Shown in pieces: positions 15,362 through 24,200 of a DNA stretch of 25,312 nt. A program made the translations under genes and the position numbers. Source of the stretch: an uncultured Corynebacterium sp. GTDB lineage: Bacteria > Actinomycetota > Actinomycetes > Mycobacteriales > Mycobacteriaceae. Under the pieces are notes generated by a model. The model made no database searches and was not told the origin of the DNA. It saw only the letters and a program-made list of their open reading frames with translations. The DNA lies in assembly GCF_946222835.1 (NCBI RefSeq), contig NZ_CAMIHD010000023.1:1-25312 (forward strand), read 5' to 3'. How positions within the stretch are numbered: position 1 is the stretch's first letter; the number at the start of each line of letters is the position of its first letter.

Positions 15362-17143
15362 ATGACCCGGCCGATGCACACCGCGGTGAAGGACCCGGCG
15401 GACATCGATCAGCTGGCCCAGCACCCGGTTGCCTTCCGCCGCGTCGCCGGCCTGTTTCGCCCGCACCGCGGCACGCTGTTGCTGGTGGTGGCACTCATCA
15501 TCGCCACCTCCGGGCTGACGGTGGTGCAGCCTTTCCTGGTGCGCCGCACCGTGGATGAGGCCATTCCTGAACACGACACCGCGCTGCTGCTGTGGCTCGT
15601 CGGCGGCATGCTGGCCATCACCGTGGTCTCCCAGGCCATCGGCGTTATCCAGTCCTTTCTGTCGGCGCGGGTGGGGCACACCATCATGCACGAGCTGCGC
15701 ACGCAGGTCTTTGCCAACCTGCAGCGCCAGTCGCTGCAGTTCTTTACCAATAACCGCGGCGGTGAGATTCAGTCGCGCCTGACCAATGACATCGCGGCGA
15801 TGCGCGGCATGGTGACCACAACCGCGACATCCGTGGCCAGCAACCTCACCATGACTGTGGCTACGTTGGTGGCGATGGTGGCGCTTTCGCCTACCCTCTC
15901 GCTTTTGTCCCTGGTGGTACTGCCGCCTGCAGTGTGGCTGACCCGCCGCGCCGCCGTTCTGCGCCGCAGCCTCATGGAGAAAAACAGCCGCGCGCAGGCG
16001 ACGCTGCAGCAGACCATTTCGGAGAACCTGTCCGTGTCCGGCATGCGCCTGGCGGCCACGCTGGGTGCGCAGGAGCGCGTCTATGACGGCTTTGAGAAAA
16101 CCTCCCGCTCCCTCATCCGTTTGGAGCTGGAATCGCAGTTGGCCGGGCGCTGGCGCATGGCGCTGACGCAAATCATCTTCGGCGTGATGCCGGCCCTGAT
16201 TTACCTGGCGGCCGGCTTGCGCCCGGGCATTACGATTGGCACGCTCATCGCCTTTTCCACCCTGCAGACCCAGATCTTCCGTCCCATTACCGGCCTGCTC
16301 AACGTGGGCGCGCAGTGGGTGGCGTCGATGGCGATGTTTAGCCGCATCTTCGAGTACCTGGACCTGGAGCCCGAACTCACCGGGGCCACCCAGCCCGCCC
16401 AGCTTGCCGACGCCTCCCTCACCCTCCAGCACGTCTCCTACCGCTACCCCGGCACCGACACCGACGCGCTTTCCGACGTCTCCCTTTCCATCCCCGCCCA
16501 CACCACCACCGCGCTAGTGGGGCATACCGGGTCCGGCAAGTCCACGGTGGCCGCACTTTTTGCGCGCCTTGCCGATCCGACCGAAGGCACCGTGCACCTG
16601 GGCGGGGTCGACCTGCGCGATATTCCACCTGAGCAGCGCGCGGAGGTCATTGGCGTGGTCTCCCAGGAGACCTACCTGATTCACGGCACGGTGCGGGAGA
16701 ACCTCCTCTTCGCGCAGCCGAATGCGAGTGAGGAACAGATGTGGGCGGCGCTTAACGCCGCGCGCGTGGACGAGGTCATCGCCGCGCTGCCGGAAGGTCT
16801 GGACACAGTGGTGGGCTCGCGCGGCTACCGCTTCTCCGGCGGTGAGCAGCAGCGCCTTTCGCTTGCCCGCACGTTGCTGCGCCAATCACGGGTGCTCATC
16901 TTGGATGAGGCCACCTCCGCCCTCGACAACGAGACGGAGCGCGCCATCCAGGAGGCAGTGCTTGGCGCGGATGCTACCCGCTTGGTCATCGCCCACCGCC
17001 TGTCCACTATCCGCGATGCCGACCAGATCATCGTCCTCGACGCTGGCCGCGTGGTCGAGCGCGGCACCCACGCCGAGCTGCTTGCGTGCGGCGGTGCCTA
17101 TGCGGCGCTTCTTCGTGCTGTCGACGAGGCTCAGAGTACGTAG
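15362..17143 (+). CDS. ABC exporter, fused permease and ATPase
   Basis: This 593-residue half-transporter should act as a homodimer that exports a lipid, peptide or drug. Residues about 35-300 form the six-helix exporter domain, and the rest is the ATPase. Walker A is GHTGSGKST (387-395), the signature is SGGEQQR (492-498), Walker B is VLILDE (511-516), the D-loop is SALD and the H-loop His lies in VIAHRLS. The ATG at 15362 is 3 bp after the VanW stop, so translation is probably coupled; MHTAVK a few codons later is a possible alternative. The substrate cannot be read from sequence. The VanW and LpqI neighbours suggest an envelope-related cargo or resistance role. Confidence 0.9.
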   Translation: MTRPMHTAVKDPADIDQLAQHPVAFRRVAGLFRPHRGTLLLVVALIIATSGLTVVQPFLVRRTVDEAIPEHDTALLLWLVGGMLAITVVSQAIGVIQSFLSARVGHTIMHELRTQVFANLQRQSLQFFTNNRGGEIQSRLTNDIAAMRGMVTTTATSVASNLTMTVATLVAMVALSPTLSLLSLVVLPPAVWLTRRAAVLRRSLMEKNSRAQATLQQTISENLSVSGMRLAATLGAQERVYDGFEKTSRSLIRLELESQLAGRWRMALTQIIFGVMPALIYLAAGLRPGITIGTLIAFSTLQTQIFRPITGLLNVGAQWVASMAMFSRIFEYLDLEPELTGATQPAQLADASLTLQHVSYRYPGTDTDALSDVSLSIPAHTTTALVGHTGSGKSTVAALFARLADPTEGTVHLGGVDLRDIPPEQRAEVIGVVSQETYLIHGTVRENLLFAQPNASEEQMWAALNAARVDEVIAALPEGLDTVVGSRGYRFSGGEQQRLSLARTLLRQSRVLILDEATSALDNETERAIQEAVLGADATRLVIAHRLSTIRDADQIIVLDAGRVVERGTHAELLACGGAYAALLRAVDEAQST

Positions 17144-17364
17144 AGAGCTCTTGTCAGGAATCTTAACGCTATTAACTCTTTGGTACGTGGGCTGTTGAAG
17201 GCTGAGAATCTAAATGAGTTCAGGGTACCTTGAGCGCTCTTGGTGACGCTTCCTTTTATGGGTCATCAAAGGGGATGTTCTACCTGGTGGTATTGGCAGC
17301 ATATATGGTTCGTTTCGTCGTCGTTGGAAGGTGCTCTCTGGGAAGCTACTCTCCTGCGTGAAGC

Positions 17365-17391
17365 TTGCATTCTATGTAACGGGTGTAAAAT
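17365..17391 (+). promoter_or_regulatory. Candidate upstream promoter
   Basis: TTGCAT (17365-17370) and TAAAAT (17386-17391) look like -35 and -10 boxes but have only 15 bp between them, shorter than ideal. If used, RNA would start near 17400 and give a leader of about 380 nt for the pilin gene. Confidence 0.25.
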
Positions 17392-17579
17392 CGAGCAGGC
17401 TTACCCCCTTAAAGGGGCAATGTGTTCAGTTTTACACAAAACTAGATGACGTCTCGAAAGCATTAGTTGAACTGCAGAAGGAGTCTTCACGTTTGGGTGG
17501 ACCGTGCGGATTCTTGAGAAGTTTAGCCGGTTTTGCGGGGGAGGAGCTTTAGTCGGGGACTTTGCCCAACACGCTGGGG

Positions 17580-17585
17580 TAGAAT
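17580..17585 (+). promoter_or_regulatory. Candidate -10 of pilus operon
   Basis: TAGAAT matches the TANNNT consensus and is followed by A/T-rich sequence. No good -35 lies 17 bp upstream, which would suit a regulated promoter. Transcription from here would leave a leader of roughly 190 nt before GTG 17783. Confidence 0.35.
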
Positions 17586-17733
17586 CTAGTTATGTAATCC
17601 ACAGGCTATCGTTAGTTAAGGTTGGGGCCTGCGTAGACGTTTCCACCTGAAAACTACTCTCGGCAGGCGAAAGATTCTTAGCAACGAGTCAGGTCATGGT
17701 GCGTGAACCGTGGGGAATGGATTGCACACAGCC

Positions 17734-17754
17734 AATGAGGCGCGGTGTCTCATT
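17734..17754 (+). promoter_or_regulatory. Hairpin just before the pilin ribosome binding site
   Basis: AATGAG (17734-17739) pairs with CTCATT (17749-17754) around a 9-nt loop. The ribosome binding site AAAGGA (17768-17773) follows 13 nt later and lies 9 nt before the GTG start. The hairpin could shape ribosome access or mRNA stability; this is inference. Confidence 0.3.
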
Positions 17755-17782
17755 TCAGAACTCGTGTAAAGGACCAGTTTCC

Positions 17783-19267
17783 GTGAACAAGATCTCTCGT
17801 ACCGCTCGTTCGGTTACTTTCGCTGCCGTCGTTGGCCTCTCTATGGGTATCTCCGCTCCGGGGGCCCTGGCGCAAGACGGTGCTGTCGATGCACAGCCTG
17901 CTGCTGAGCAGGGCGCCGTGAACAAGGCAAACATCAATTTCAACCAAAAGGGCTCTATCACCCTCTTCAAGAAGAAGGGTGCTGAGTCTGGTACTGCGGC
18001 TACCGGTAAGGAAATGGCAGGCGTTCCGGGTGAGGCTCTGTCTGGCGTGACCTACAAGATCACCAAGCTCGATTACGACCTGCAGAAGGATGATTGGGCG
18101 GCGTTCCCGAAGTCGGCTGCTGACGTCAAGGACGACAAGAAGACTGCGGAAACCAAGGAAGAAACCACCGGCACTGATGGCAAGGCAGCTTTCACTGATC
18201 TGCCTTTGGGCATCTACTTGGTAGAGGAAACTAACGCTCCGGACGGCATCGTTGCCGGTGCTCCGTTCATCGTGTCGGTGCCGATGGTTAACGAGGCATC
18301 GGATGCCTGGAACTACGACGTCATCGCGTACCCGAAGAACACGGAAACCAAGACCGAGAAGACTGTCAAGGATGCAGATCAGAACATCCAGGACGCGTAC
18401 ACCTACACCATCAACGCGGATGCTCCGACCTGGGGTGCGGGTAAGAGCCTGACCGCCTTCCGCTTCGAGGATCAGCTGGACCAGCGTTTGGACTTCCAGA
18501 AGGTCACCGAGGTCAAGGCTGGAGAGACCGCTCTGGGTGCCGGTGACTACGAGGTCAACAATCCGGCTGAGAACGGAAACAAGCTCGTCGTTAAGCTGAC
18601 CGACCAGGGCCTTGCCAAGGTTAAGTCCGGTGACAAGATGTCTCTGACCTTCGAGGTCAAGCGCAAGGAAGTGGGCGACACCACTGAGCTGAAGAACCAG
18701 GCTGACGTCATCTTCAACAACCCGAACACCGGCAACGAGGTCAAGAACAAGACCAATGAGGTCGTGACCTACCACGGCAAGCTGAAGGTTGTGAAGAAGG
18801 ACGGCAAGGAGGACGGTAAGGTCCTGGAAGGTGCTGAGTTCGAGCTATACCAGTGCACCGCGGCAAATAAGCTGGGCGGTAAGTTGACCGTCAAGGAGCA
18901 GGACAAGTGGACCACCGGTGCTGACGGCACCATCACCATCGACGGACTGCACGTCACCGACTTCGCAGATAACGCACAGGTCACCGACATCAAGAAGTTC
19001 TGTCTGAAGGAAACCAAGGCTCCAGCGGGCTACGCACTGCCGGAAAACCCTGTTACCGAAATTGAGTTCACCCGCGAGAACATCGCGAAGAATGGTGAGC
19101 TCGAGGGTGACGACGCCGTCACCCTTGTTTCTGAAATTGAAAACATCAAGCGCGACACCCCGAACCTGCCGATGACTGGTGGTGCCGGTGTGGGCATCCT
19201 GGCTGCTATTGGCGCAGCGATTGTTGCTGCTGGTGCTTGGTTCGCTCGTCGTACCGCGCGCAACTAA
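17783..19267 (+). CDS. Major shaft pilin, SpaH/EbpB family (SpaD-like), LPMTG-anchored
   Basis: This is the repeating subunit of a covalent pilus. From GTG 17783 (AAAGGA 9 nt upstream) it is 494 residues: signal peptide cut after GALA, then an N-terminal domain, a CnaA-like middle domain and a C-terminal CnaB-like domain. The pilin motif is WNYDVIAYPK with W176 and the cross-linking Lys185. E-boxes are YLVEETNAPDG and FCLKETKAPAGY (E410). The sorting signal LPMTG (462-466) is followed by a hydrophobic helix and RRTARN. The class C sortase joins the LPMTG threonine of one subunit to Lys185 of the next. An open frame extends upstream to 17696 but adds a non-signal N-terminus. High lysine and threonine content is typical of shaft pilins. 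Confidence 0.92.
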   Translation: MNKISRTARSVTFAAVVGLSMGISAPGALAQDGAVDAQPAAEQGAVNKANINFNQKGSITLFKKKGAESGTAATGKEMAGVPGEALSGVTYKITKLDYDLQKDDWAAFPKSAADVKDDKKTAETKEETTGTDGKAAFTDLPLGIYLVEETNAPDGIVAGAPFIVSVPMVNEASDAWNYDVIAYPKNTETKTEKTVKDADQNIQDAYTYTINADAPTWGAGKSLTAFRFEDQLDQRLDFQKVTEVKAGETALGAGDYEVNNPAENGNKLVVKLTDQGLAKVKSGDKMSLTFEVKRKEVGDTTELKNQADVIFNNPNTGNEVKNKTNEVVTYHGKLKVVKKDGKEDGKVLEGAEFELYQCTAANKLGGKLTVKEQDKWTTGADGTITIDGLHVTDFADNAQVTDIKKFCLKETKAPAGYALPENPVTEIEFTRENIAKNGELEGDDAVTLVSEIENIKRDTPNLPMTGGAGVGILAAIGAAIVAAGAWFARRTARN

Positions 19268-19288
19268 TAGCCGGGCATAGTTCCGGTG

Positions 19289-19315
19289 GCGCAGACTGTC
19301 CATGATGGTCTGCGC
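19289..19315 (+). promoter_or_regulatory. Hairpin after the shaft pilin gene
   Basis: GCGCAGAC (19289-19296) pairs perfectly with GTCTGCGC (19308-19315) around an 11-nt loop, 21 nt after the pilin stop. No T-run follows, so it is more likely an mRNA-stabilising or processing stem, or a weak terminator, than a full stop. Confidence 0.5.
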
Positions 19316-19347
19316 TGCGGGTCGGGTAATCAAAATATGGTGCTCGA

Positions 19348-19387
19348 CCCAGTGAGGGGACTGGGCTAGGTATAGACTTCAGTCCCC
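19348..19387 (+). terminator. Mutually exclusive hairpins between pilin and sortase (attenuator-like)
   Basis: CCCAGT (19348-19353) can pair with ACTGGG (19360-19365). The overlapping GGGGACTG (19356-19363) can pair instead with CAGTCCCC (19380-19387), and this second stem is followed by pyrimidine-rich TTCATTCTCTTTCGTT. Only one stem can form at a time, the layout of an attenuator. It would lower sortase and minor pilin expression relative to the shaft pilin. Confidence 0.45.
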
Positions 19388-19430
19388 TTCATTCTCTTTC
19401 GTTGTAATCCCGGTCGCGCTGCGCTAGCGC

Positions 19431-20366
19431 GTGGGACATTCTTTTGGGTGGTGCGGGTCGTTGACTACGGTGGTAGGCCAAAATGCAGGCCGACGGCACA
19501 GGCGCCGTGGAGGCCTAGTCCTTCCGGCGGTAGTCGTTGTCGTCGGGTTGTTGGTGATGCTGTACCCAGTGGTCTCGACCGCATGGAACAATTGGAATGC
19601 CTCAAGGGTGGCGCAGGAATATGCGCGACTGGATAAAGAGACACCGGCGCAGGTTCAGGATTCGGTTTGGGATGCTGCGCATGCATACAACGAGGAGCAT
19701 ACGTCGGGTCCGATTCTGGATCCGTGGCTGAACCGTATCGGGGTAGACAATCCCGACTATGAGGCTTATCTGAATCAGTTGGGTGAGAACGAAGCGATGG
19801 CCCGCCTCGTGTTCCCGGAGGTAGACGTTGATCTTCCGGTATTTCATGGCACCGCAGATGAGACACTGCAGCGTGGACTGGGACATTTATATGGTTCTGA
19901 TTTGCCGGTAGGCGGATCAGGAACCCACTCCGTCATTACGGGGCATACGGGTCTGGCAAATTCGACGATGTTTGATCACCTCGACTCTGCCACCGAGGGA
20001 GACGTGTTCTACATCCAGGTTGCTGGCCACAAATTGAAGTACGTCGTCGACAGCATTCAAGTGGTTCTGCCGAGTGAGGTTGATGGTCTACGGCCAGTCG
20101 CCGATCAGGATTACGTCACGCTGATTACCTGCACCCCGTACGGGATCAACACACATCGCTTGTTGGTACGTGGCCATCAGGTTCCTATGGAGCCGGGGGA
20201 GGAGTCGGTATTTGAAGGCTCCCACGGCCCGGGTTGGCAATGGTGGATGTACGCACTGTTGGCTGCGGTGATTGTCATTGGTTGCTGGCTGGTGTGGTGG
20301 CTGCGACGGCAGAAGGCGGCCGGAGCGCAAGAAATTATTGGTGAGGAAAGTAGCGTGCGGGAGTAA
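19431..20366 (+). CDS. Class C (pilin-polymerising) sortase
   Basis: This membrane transpeptidase cleaves the LPMTG signal and links pilins. From GTG 19431 it is 311 residues. A basic N-terminus (RRHRRRGG) leads into a membrane helix (about 29-48). The class C lid motif is DPW (97-99). Catalytic residues are His172 in ITGHTG, Cys234 in LITCTPYG and Arg243 in HRLLVRGH. A second helix (about 271-290) and an acidic tail anchor the C-terminus, as in pilus sortases. The start is uncertain: no Shine-Dalgarno precedes GTG 19431, where CGCGCT/AGCGCG (19415-19431) could form a stem; TTG 19461 and GTG 19470 are alternatives. The base pilin gene follows after 4 bp. Confidence 0.93.
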   Translation: MGHSFGWCGSLTTVVGQNAGRRHRRRGGLVLPAVVVVVGLLVMLYPVVSTAWNNWNASRVAQEYARLDKETPAQVQDSVWDAAHAYNEEHTSGPILDPWLNRIGVDNPDYEAYLNQLGENEAMARLVFPEVDVDLPVFHGTADETLQRGLGHLYGSDLPVGGSGTHSVITGHTGLANSTMFDHLDSATEGDVFYIQVAGHKLKYVVDSIQVVLPSEVDGLRPVADQDYVTLITCTPYGINTHRLLVRGHQVPMEPGEESVFEGSHGPGWQWWMYALLAAVIVIGCWLVWWLRRQKAAGAQEIIGEESSVRE

Positions 20367-20370
20367 GGCG

Positions 20371-21213
20371 ATGAAGAGGTTGACAAATACTTGGTCGGCC
20401 CGAATGGTTGCCGTCGGAGTAGCGTGTGCAATTGCGTTCGCTGGGCCGGGCATGGTTGCTGCGGGTGCGGTACAGGTTGTCGGGCAACAGACTACTGGTG
20501 CGGAACGCACCGTAGATACGGATACGGTGACTGTTCGGCTTACGCAGGGCAATCCCGACGACGATGGGCAGGCACCTTCGGGAAAGATTCAGGGAGTCAC
20601 GATACATCTGGCCCGGCTCGCCGGCCTAGATCCAAACAACGCTGACGATGTAGCACGCGTGCAAGACGCGGGTCTGGCCGAGGTTCGTGAATGGCGTACC
20701 GACGTGCACGTGGACCAGGTCACCGATGCCAATGGAGAAGTGACCTTTGACGGTCTAGCGGATGGCTTCTACGTAGTGACGTCGTCGGCGCCAGATAACT
20801 CCTACCGGGAGATCAACCCATTTGTGGTAGCGGTTCCATTCCACACTGTGGCGGACAATCCGAAACCAGTGCCAGGAGTAATTGTGGCCAAGACTCACAA
20901 ACCGGGTGAAACACCAACGCCACCCACGACGCCGACTACTCCGCCGTCGCATCCGAATACGCCGCAAACAACTCCAAACTATCCACCGACTAAGCCTGGG
21001 AATCCGCCACACCAACCCGAGACAACACCGTCGAGTACTCCAGGTGCAGGTAAGACCTCCACTCCGGCAGCTCCGTCGGGGAACAGTGGCTCATTGGCGA
21101 TGACCGGTGCACAGGTACTCGGTGTGGTTGCCGCAGCGATGGTGTTGATCGCCACTGGTTTCGTGATGATTGCCTTTAGTCGCAGGAAGAATTCAGAAAG
21201 CGAGGGACGCTAA
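20371..21213 (+). CDS. Minor (base) pilin, SpaB/SpaE type, LAMTG-anchored
   Basis: This small pilin probably ends polymerisation and carries the pilus onto the cell wall. From ATG 20371 (GGGAG upstream) it is 280 residues: signal peptide (about 1-33), one CnaB-like domain with DGLADGFYVVTS, a proline/threonine-rich wall-spanning linker (about 178-232), the sorting signal LAMTG (242-246), a hydrophobic helix and SRRKNSESEGR. The Pro-to-Ala change in the sorting signal is shared with corynebacterial base pilins such as SpaB. The motif VPGVIVAKTHKPG holds Lys174, a candidate linking lysine by analogy only. An open frame upstream to 20272 lies within the sortase gene and is not used. The stop overlaps the next ATG by one base. 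Confidence 0.88.
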   Translation: MKRLTNTWSARMVAVGVACAIAFAGPGMVAAGAVQVVGQQTTGAERTVDTDTVTVRLTQGNPDDDGQAPSGKIQGVTIHLARLAGLDPNNADDVARVQDAGLAEVREWRTDVHVDQVTDANGEVTFDGLADGFYVVTSSAPDNSYREINPFVVAVPFHTVADNPKPVPGVIVAKTHKPGETPTPPTTPTTPPSHPNTPQTTPNYPPTKPGNPPHQPETTPSSTPGAGKTSTPAAPSGNSGSLAMTGAQVLGVVAAAMVLIATGFVMIAFSRRKNSESEGR

Positions 21214-24200
21214 TGTCCTGGACAGATGCTCACCCGGCCGAGCCGGTAGTGTACCGCTGGCGAGCTTTTGCGGCGTTCATTGCTGCACTGGCTCTCATTG
21301 TTGGTGTTGCTGCACCGGCTGCTCTGCCCGGAATCGTTGGTGCCGTCGCCGAAGCACAAACCACGGCTCTGCGCACCGAGCTCGATTCTGCAGACCAGCT
21401 GAGCCTGACTGCTGGCGACTCCGCAACATTTGAAGGCCACTTTGTTGACGCCGGAACCGTGGAGGAGTTGGAGTTCACTGTTGAGACTGCAGGACTGGAG
21501 TTCGACGGCTCGGCCTACACACTGACTATCGACGGCGAAGAGATCCCCGTCCGCGAAGGAGACAACCTCGTTGTAAAATCAACCAGCTCTTCAGTGACTT
21601 TCCGAATCACTGGCCTTTCTACTGACGTGCCAGCAGGAGCAGCTTTCTCATTGAAGACCCCAGCGGTCGCAGAGGATTCCGAACTTAGTGGGATGTCCGT
21701 CGATGTGCGGGGAGTAGCCGAGGAGACGCCCAGCACGTCTTCAACGGAATCCAGCGAAACCCCAGAAGCTCCTTCGGAAGTGACTGAGCCGCTGGAAATT
21801 GCTGACGTAGACGAGGCTCCAGCTCGCCTGATGGCAGCACCGAACATTACCCCGTACGCTGCAGGCGACCGAACCATCACGATGCAAAACGATGGTTACG
21901 TGCTTAAGGGAAGCCGCTATATCCCGAACTTTAAGATTCCGTCCGGTGAGCTTTTTGGTGGCCAGCTGTCCATTCCGCAAGGCACGGTGGTTACCCTCAA
22001 ATCCAGCGTTAACAGTAATTTATCGACTAACCCTGAGGACCTGACGATCTATTACACCGGTGCTAATGGCGGCTGGTACGAGGCCAAGGCAACCTATAAG
22101 AAGATCAGTGCTAAGGAATACCAAGTCACCCTCCCACGGATCACTATCGGCGGTAACGCCCAGATTCAGTTCAAGGGTGTTCATCGTGGACCGGCTAATA
22201 CGGAGTTTACAGCCTCTTTTACCGTGCCAGAGCCGGAAAAGTGTAAAGGCGACACAAAAGTCGAACCTAGACAACCACCGCGTAAGCTGACTGCCGAGGA
22301 GTATACCGACGGTAGCCCAGTCTATGTCGTAACCAGTGAACCAAAGGATCGTCGCCGAGATACTTCTATCCTGAGCCGGCAAGTAAATCAAGGCCGAGAC
22401 TTTCGCCAGGTGGGAGAGCCCACTCCCTGGGTGTACAATGCTCTAGCCTTTGATTCGAGTGATAACTGGCTTTATGCGGTAAGCCAGATTCGCGGCGAAA
22501 ATGGTGATCCCTGCTACCCGGCAGGAAATCTCCTGCAGATCAATCCGGCTACTGGTGAGGTGCACAACCTTGGTCCGCTCCTCAAAGCTGGAAGCAGCGG
22601 TACGCCATTCGAAACTGAGGGAGACCGCGACCTGCTCAACGCAGGTGTCTATACCAGCGAGGGATTCTTTGTGGGCAACACGTCCACTTCTGGTAGCCGT
22701 CACCTTTATAAGGTCGACGTCGACAAAGTCACGGCTCAACGCGTGCTAGGAAACCAGGTGTCCTACTCGGAGGACTGGGCGGTGCTCCCGCAAGCCCAGA
22801 AGTATATGTGGGGTTTCCAGAATAGGGCAAAGGCAGTCGATAAGCTTATCCTCGAACGCATTGACACACAGACCGGCAAAATCACGACCTGGGATCTCAC
22901 CGAAATCAAGACCTTGGATGGGCGCAAGATCTCGAACCCCTCTGCTTCTTGGGGCAAGGCGTGGACCTACTCCAATGGAAACCTGGGTTTTGGCTCGGGT
23001 AGTGCGAATGCGAATCAGCTGGGCTTTGAGTTGAAAATCAGTAATCCGGATTCCGGTAGTCCGACGTTCGAGTTGGTCAACATAATGAACAACCTGCCTG
23101 CTTCATTTAACACGGACGCGGCCTCCGACCTAGTTCCGCCGCCGCCAGCGCTGCAATCAAACATTGCGGTGAAGAAGCAACGCTCCGAGACCAAGATAGT
23201 AAACGGTGAAGTGCGTACTTTCTGGACCATCTCCCTGGAAAACACCACGGATAACACCAGTTCGGGCGGCACATTCTGGGAGTACCTACCAACGGATACT
23301 CACTATGGTGTGAACGCTACCGACCCCAAGGCAAAGTTTGAGGGCTTTGGTCCGGGATCTACCGTGGTCAACGGCCGTGGTCCGGGGCCCAATGAGATCA
23401 AACCTGAGAGCGGCATTTACGCCGGGATGGACGTGCCGTCAGCCACAAGTGGTGAGGTGGGGTACATGAAGGGTTACGTGGGTACCCTTCCCGGACACGC
23501 GAAGGTAGAGTACGTCGTCTCTGCGCCGGTGCGAAAAGATGAGAACGGCAACCTCAAGACGGTGTGTAGTCCCAACAAGGTGGCCTTCCAGGCCACGGAC
23601 GGGGAATCGAGTCCGGCTGAAGATGACAACGTCGCTACTGAAGCCTGTTTCAATAAGGTTGCTGTCGACAGCAAACCGCAGCCCGTTCCGGGTGCGGCGA
23701 ACGAATACACCGCGAAGTACAACGTCGTAGTTGAGGCACCGGACGCGCCTGGCTTCGACACCAACGACGTGATCTACGGCAAGCTTACGGACACCCCGAA
23801 GTTCGTTGGTGCTGCCACGGTGACTGGCGCCTCCGTGGTATTCAAGGACGAGTTCAACAAGACCAGCCAGCCGCAGTCGTACCCGGGCGCCGGTCCGTAC
23901 GAACTCAACAAGAATGACACTCCGAAGATCATTAAACCTAAATCCAAGGGTGTTGGCGGAAGCACTGGGCAGCATGTCTACGAGGTGACGGTGCGTTTCA
24001 AGCTGGATCGTTCAAAACTGGACAGCACCTCCGTCCCAGCCGGCTACCCGAGCCAACCTGCAGGTAACTCGCGCTGCTACACCAAGGATGGCCTGCACGA
24101 GCCTAAATTTGGCCTCATGAATGAGGCAGAAATGGGTGGCTGGAAGGATACTGACTGTATCCCGCTGGAGACCAAGGAAATGGATGTCCTGCTCGAAAAG

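Larger units (their letters stand above)
17144..17782 (+). other. 639-bp intergenic region and pilus operon leader
   Basis: No convincing gene is present. The longest frame, 17331-17552 (GTG start, or GTG 17358), has no clear ribosome binding site and no family I recognise. Visible structures include CCCCTT/AAGGGG around 17405-17417, AGTTTT/AAAACT at 17428-17443, and GCCTGC with GCAGGC in 17620-17680. The region is less G/C-rich than the flanking genes. It probably holds the promoter and long 5' leader of the pilin operon and may include remnants of older sequence. Confidence 0.6.

Noticed and set aside
13592..16501. Very long minus-strand open frame (969 codons) opposite the VanW and ABC exporter genes
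   Set aside because: The product is rich in Gly, His, Arg and Val with no domain pattern, typical of an antisense shadow of G/C-rich genes. The opposite strand carries two unmistakable families.
17331..17552. Open frame of 73 codons in the gap before the pilin gene
   Set aside because: The start has no properly spaced ribosome binding site, the product matches no family I know, and the frame lies in low-complexity intergenic sequence. It is mentioned only as a check in the leader finding.
17595..17603. DnaA-box-like TAATCCACA
   Set aside because: A single 8-of-9 match with no cluster of boxes and no dnaA or dnaN nearby; expected by chance.
17696..17782. N-terminal extension of the shaft pilin to ATG 17696
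   Set aside because: It would put 29 polar residues before a clear signal peptide. GTG 17783 has AAAGGA at good spacing and starts MNKISRTARS.
21213..21350. Possibility that the tip pilin starts later to give a normal signal peptide
   Set aside because: The ATG overlaps the previous stop (TAATG), a standard coupling, and no later ATG or GTG with a ribosome binding site precedes the hydrophobic segment. The long leader is kept as a feature.
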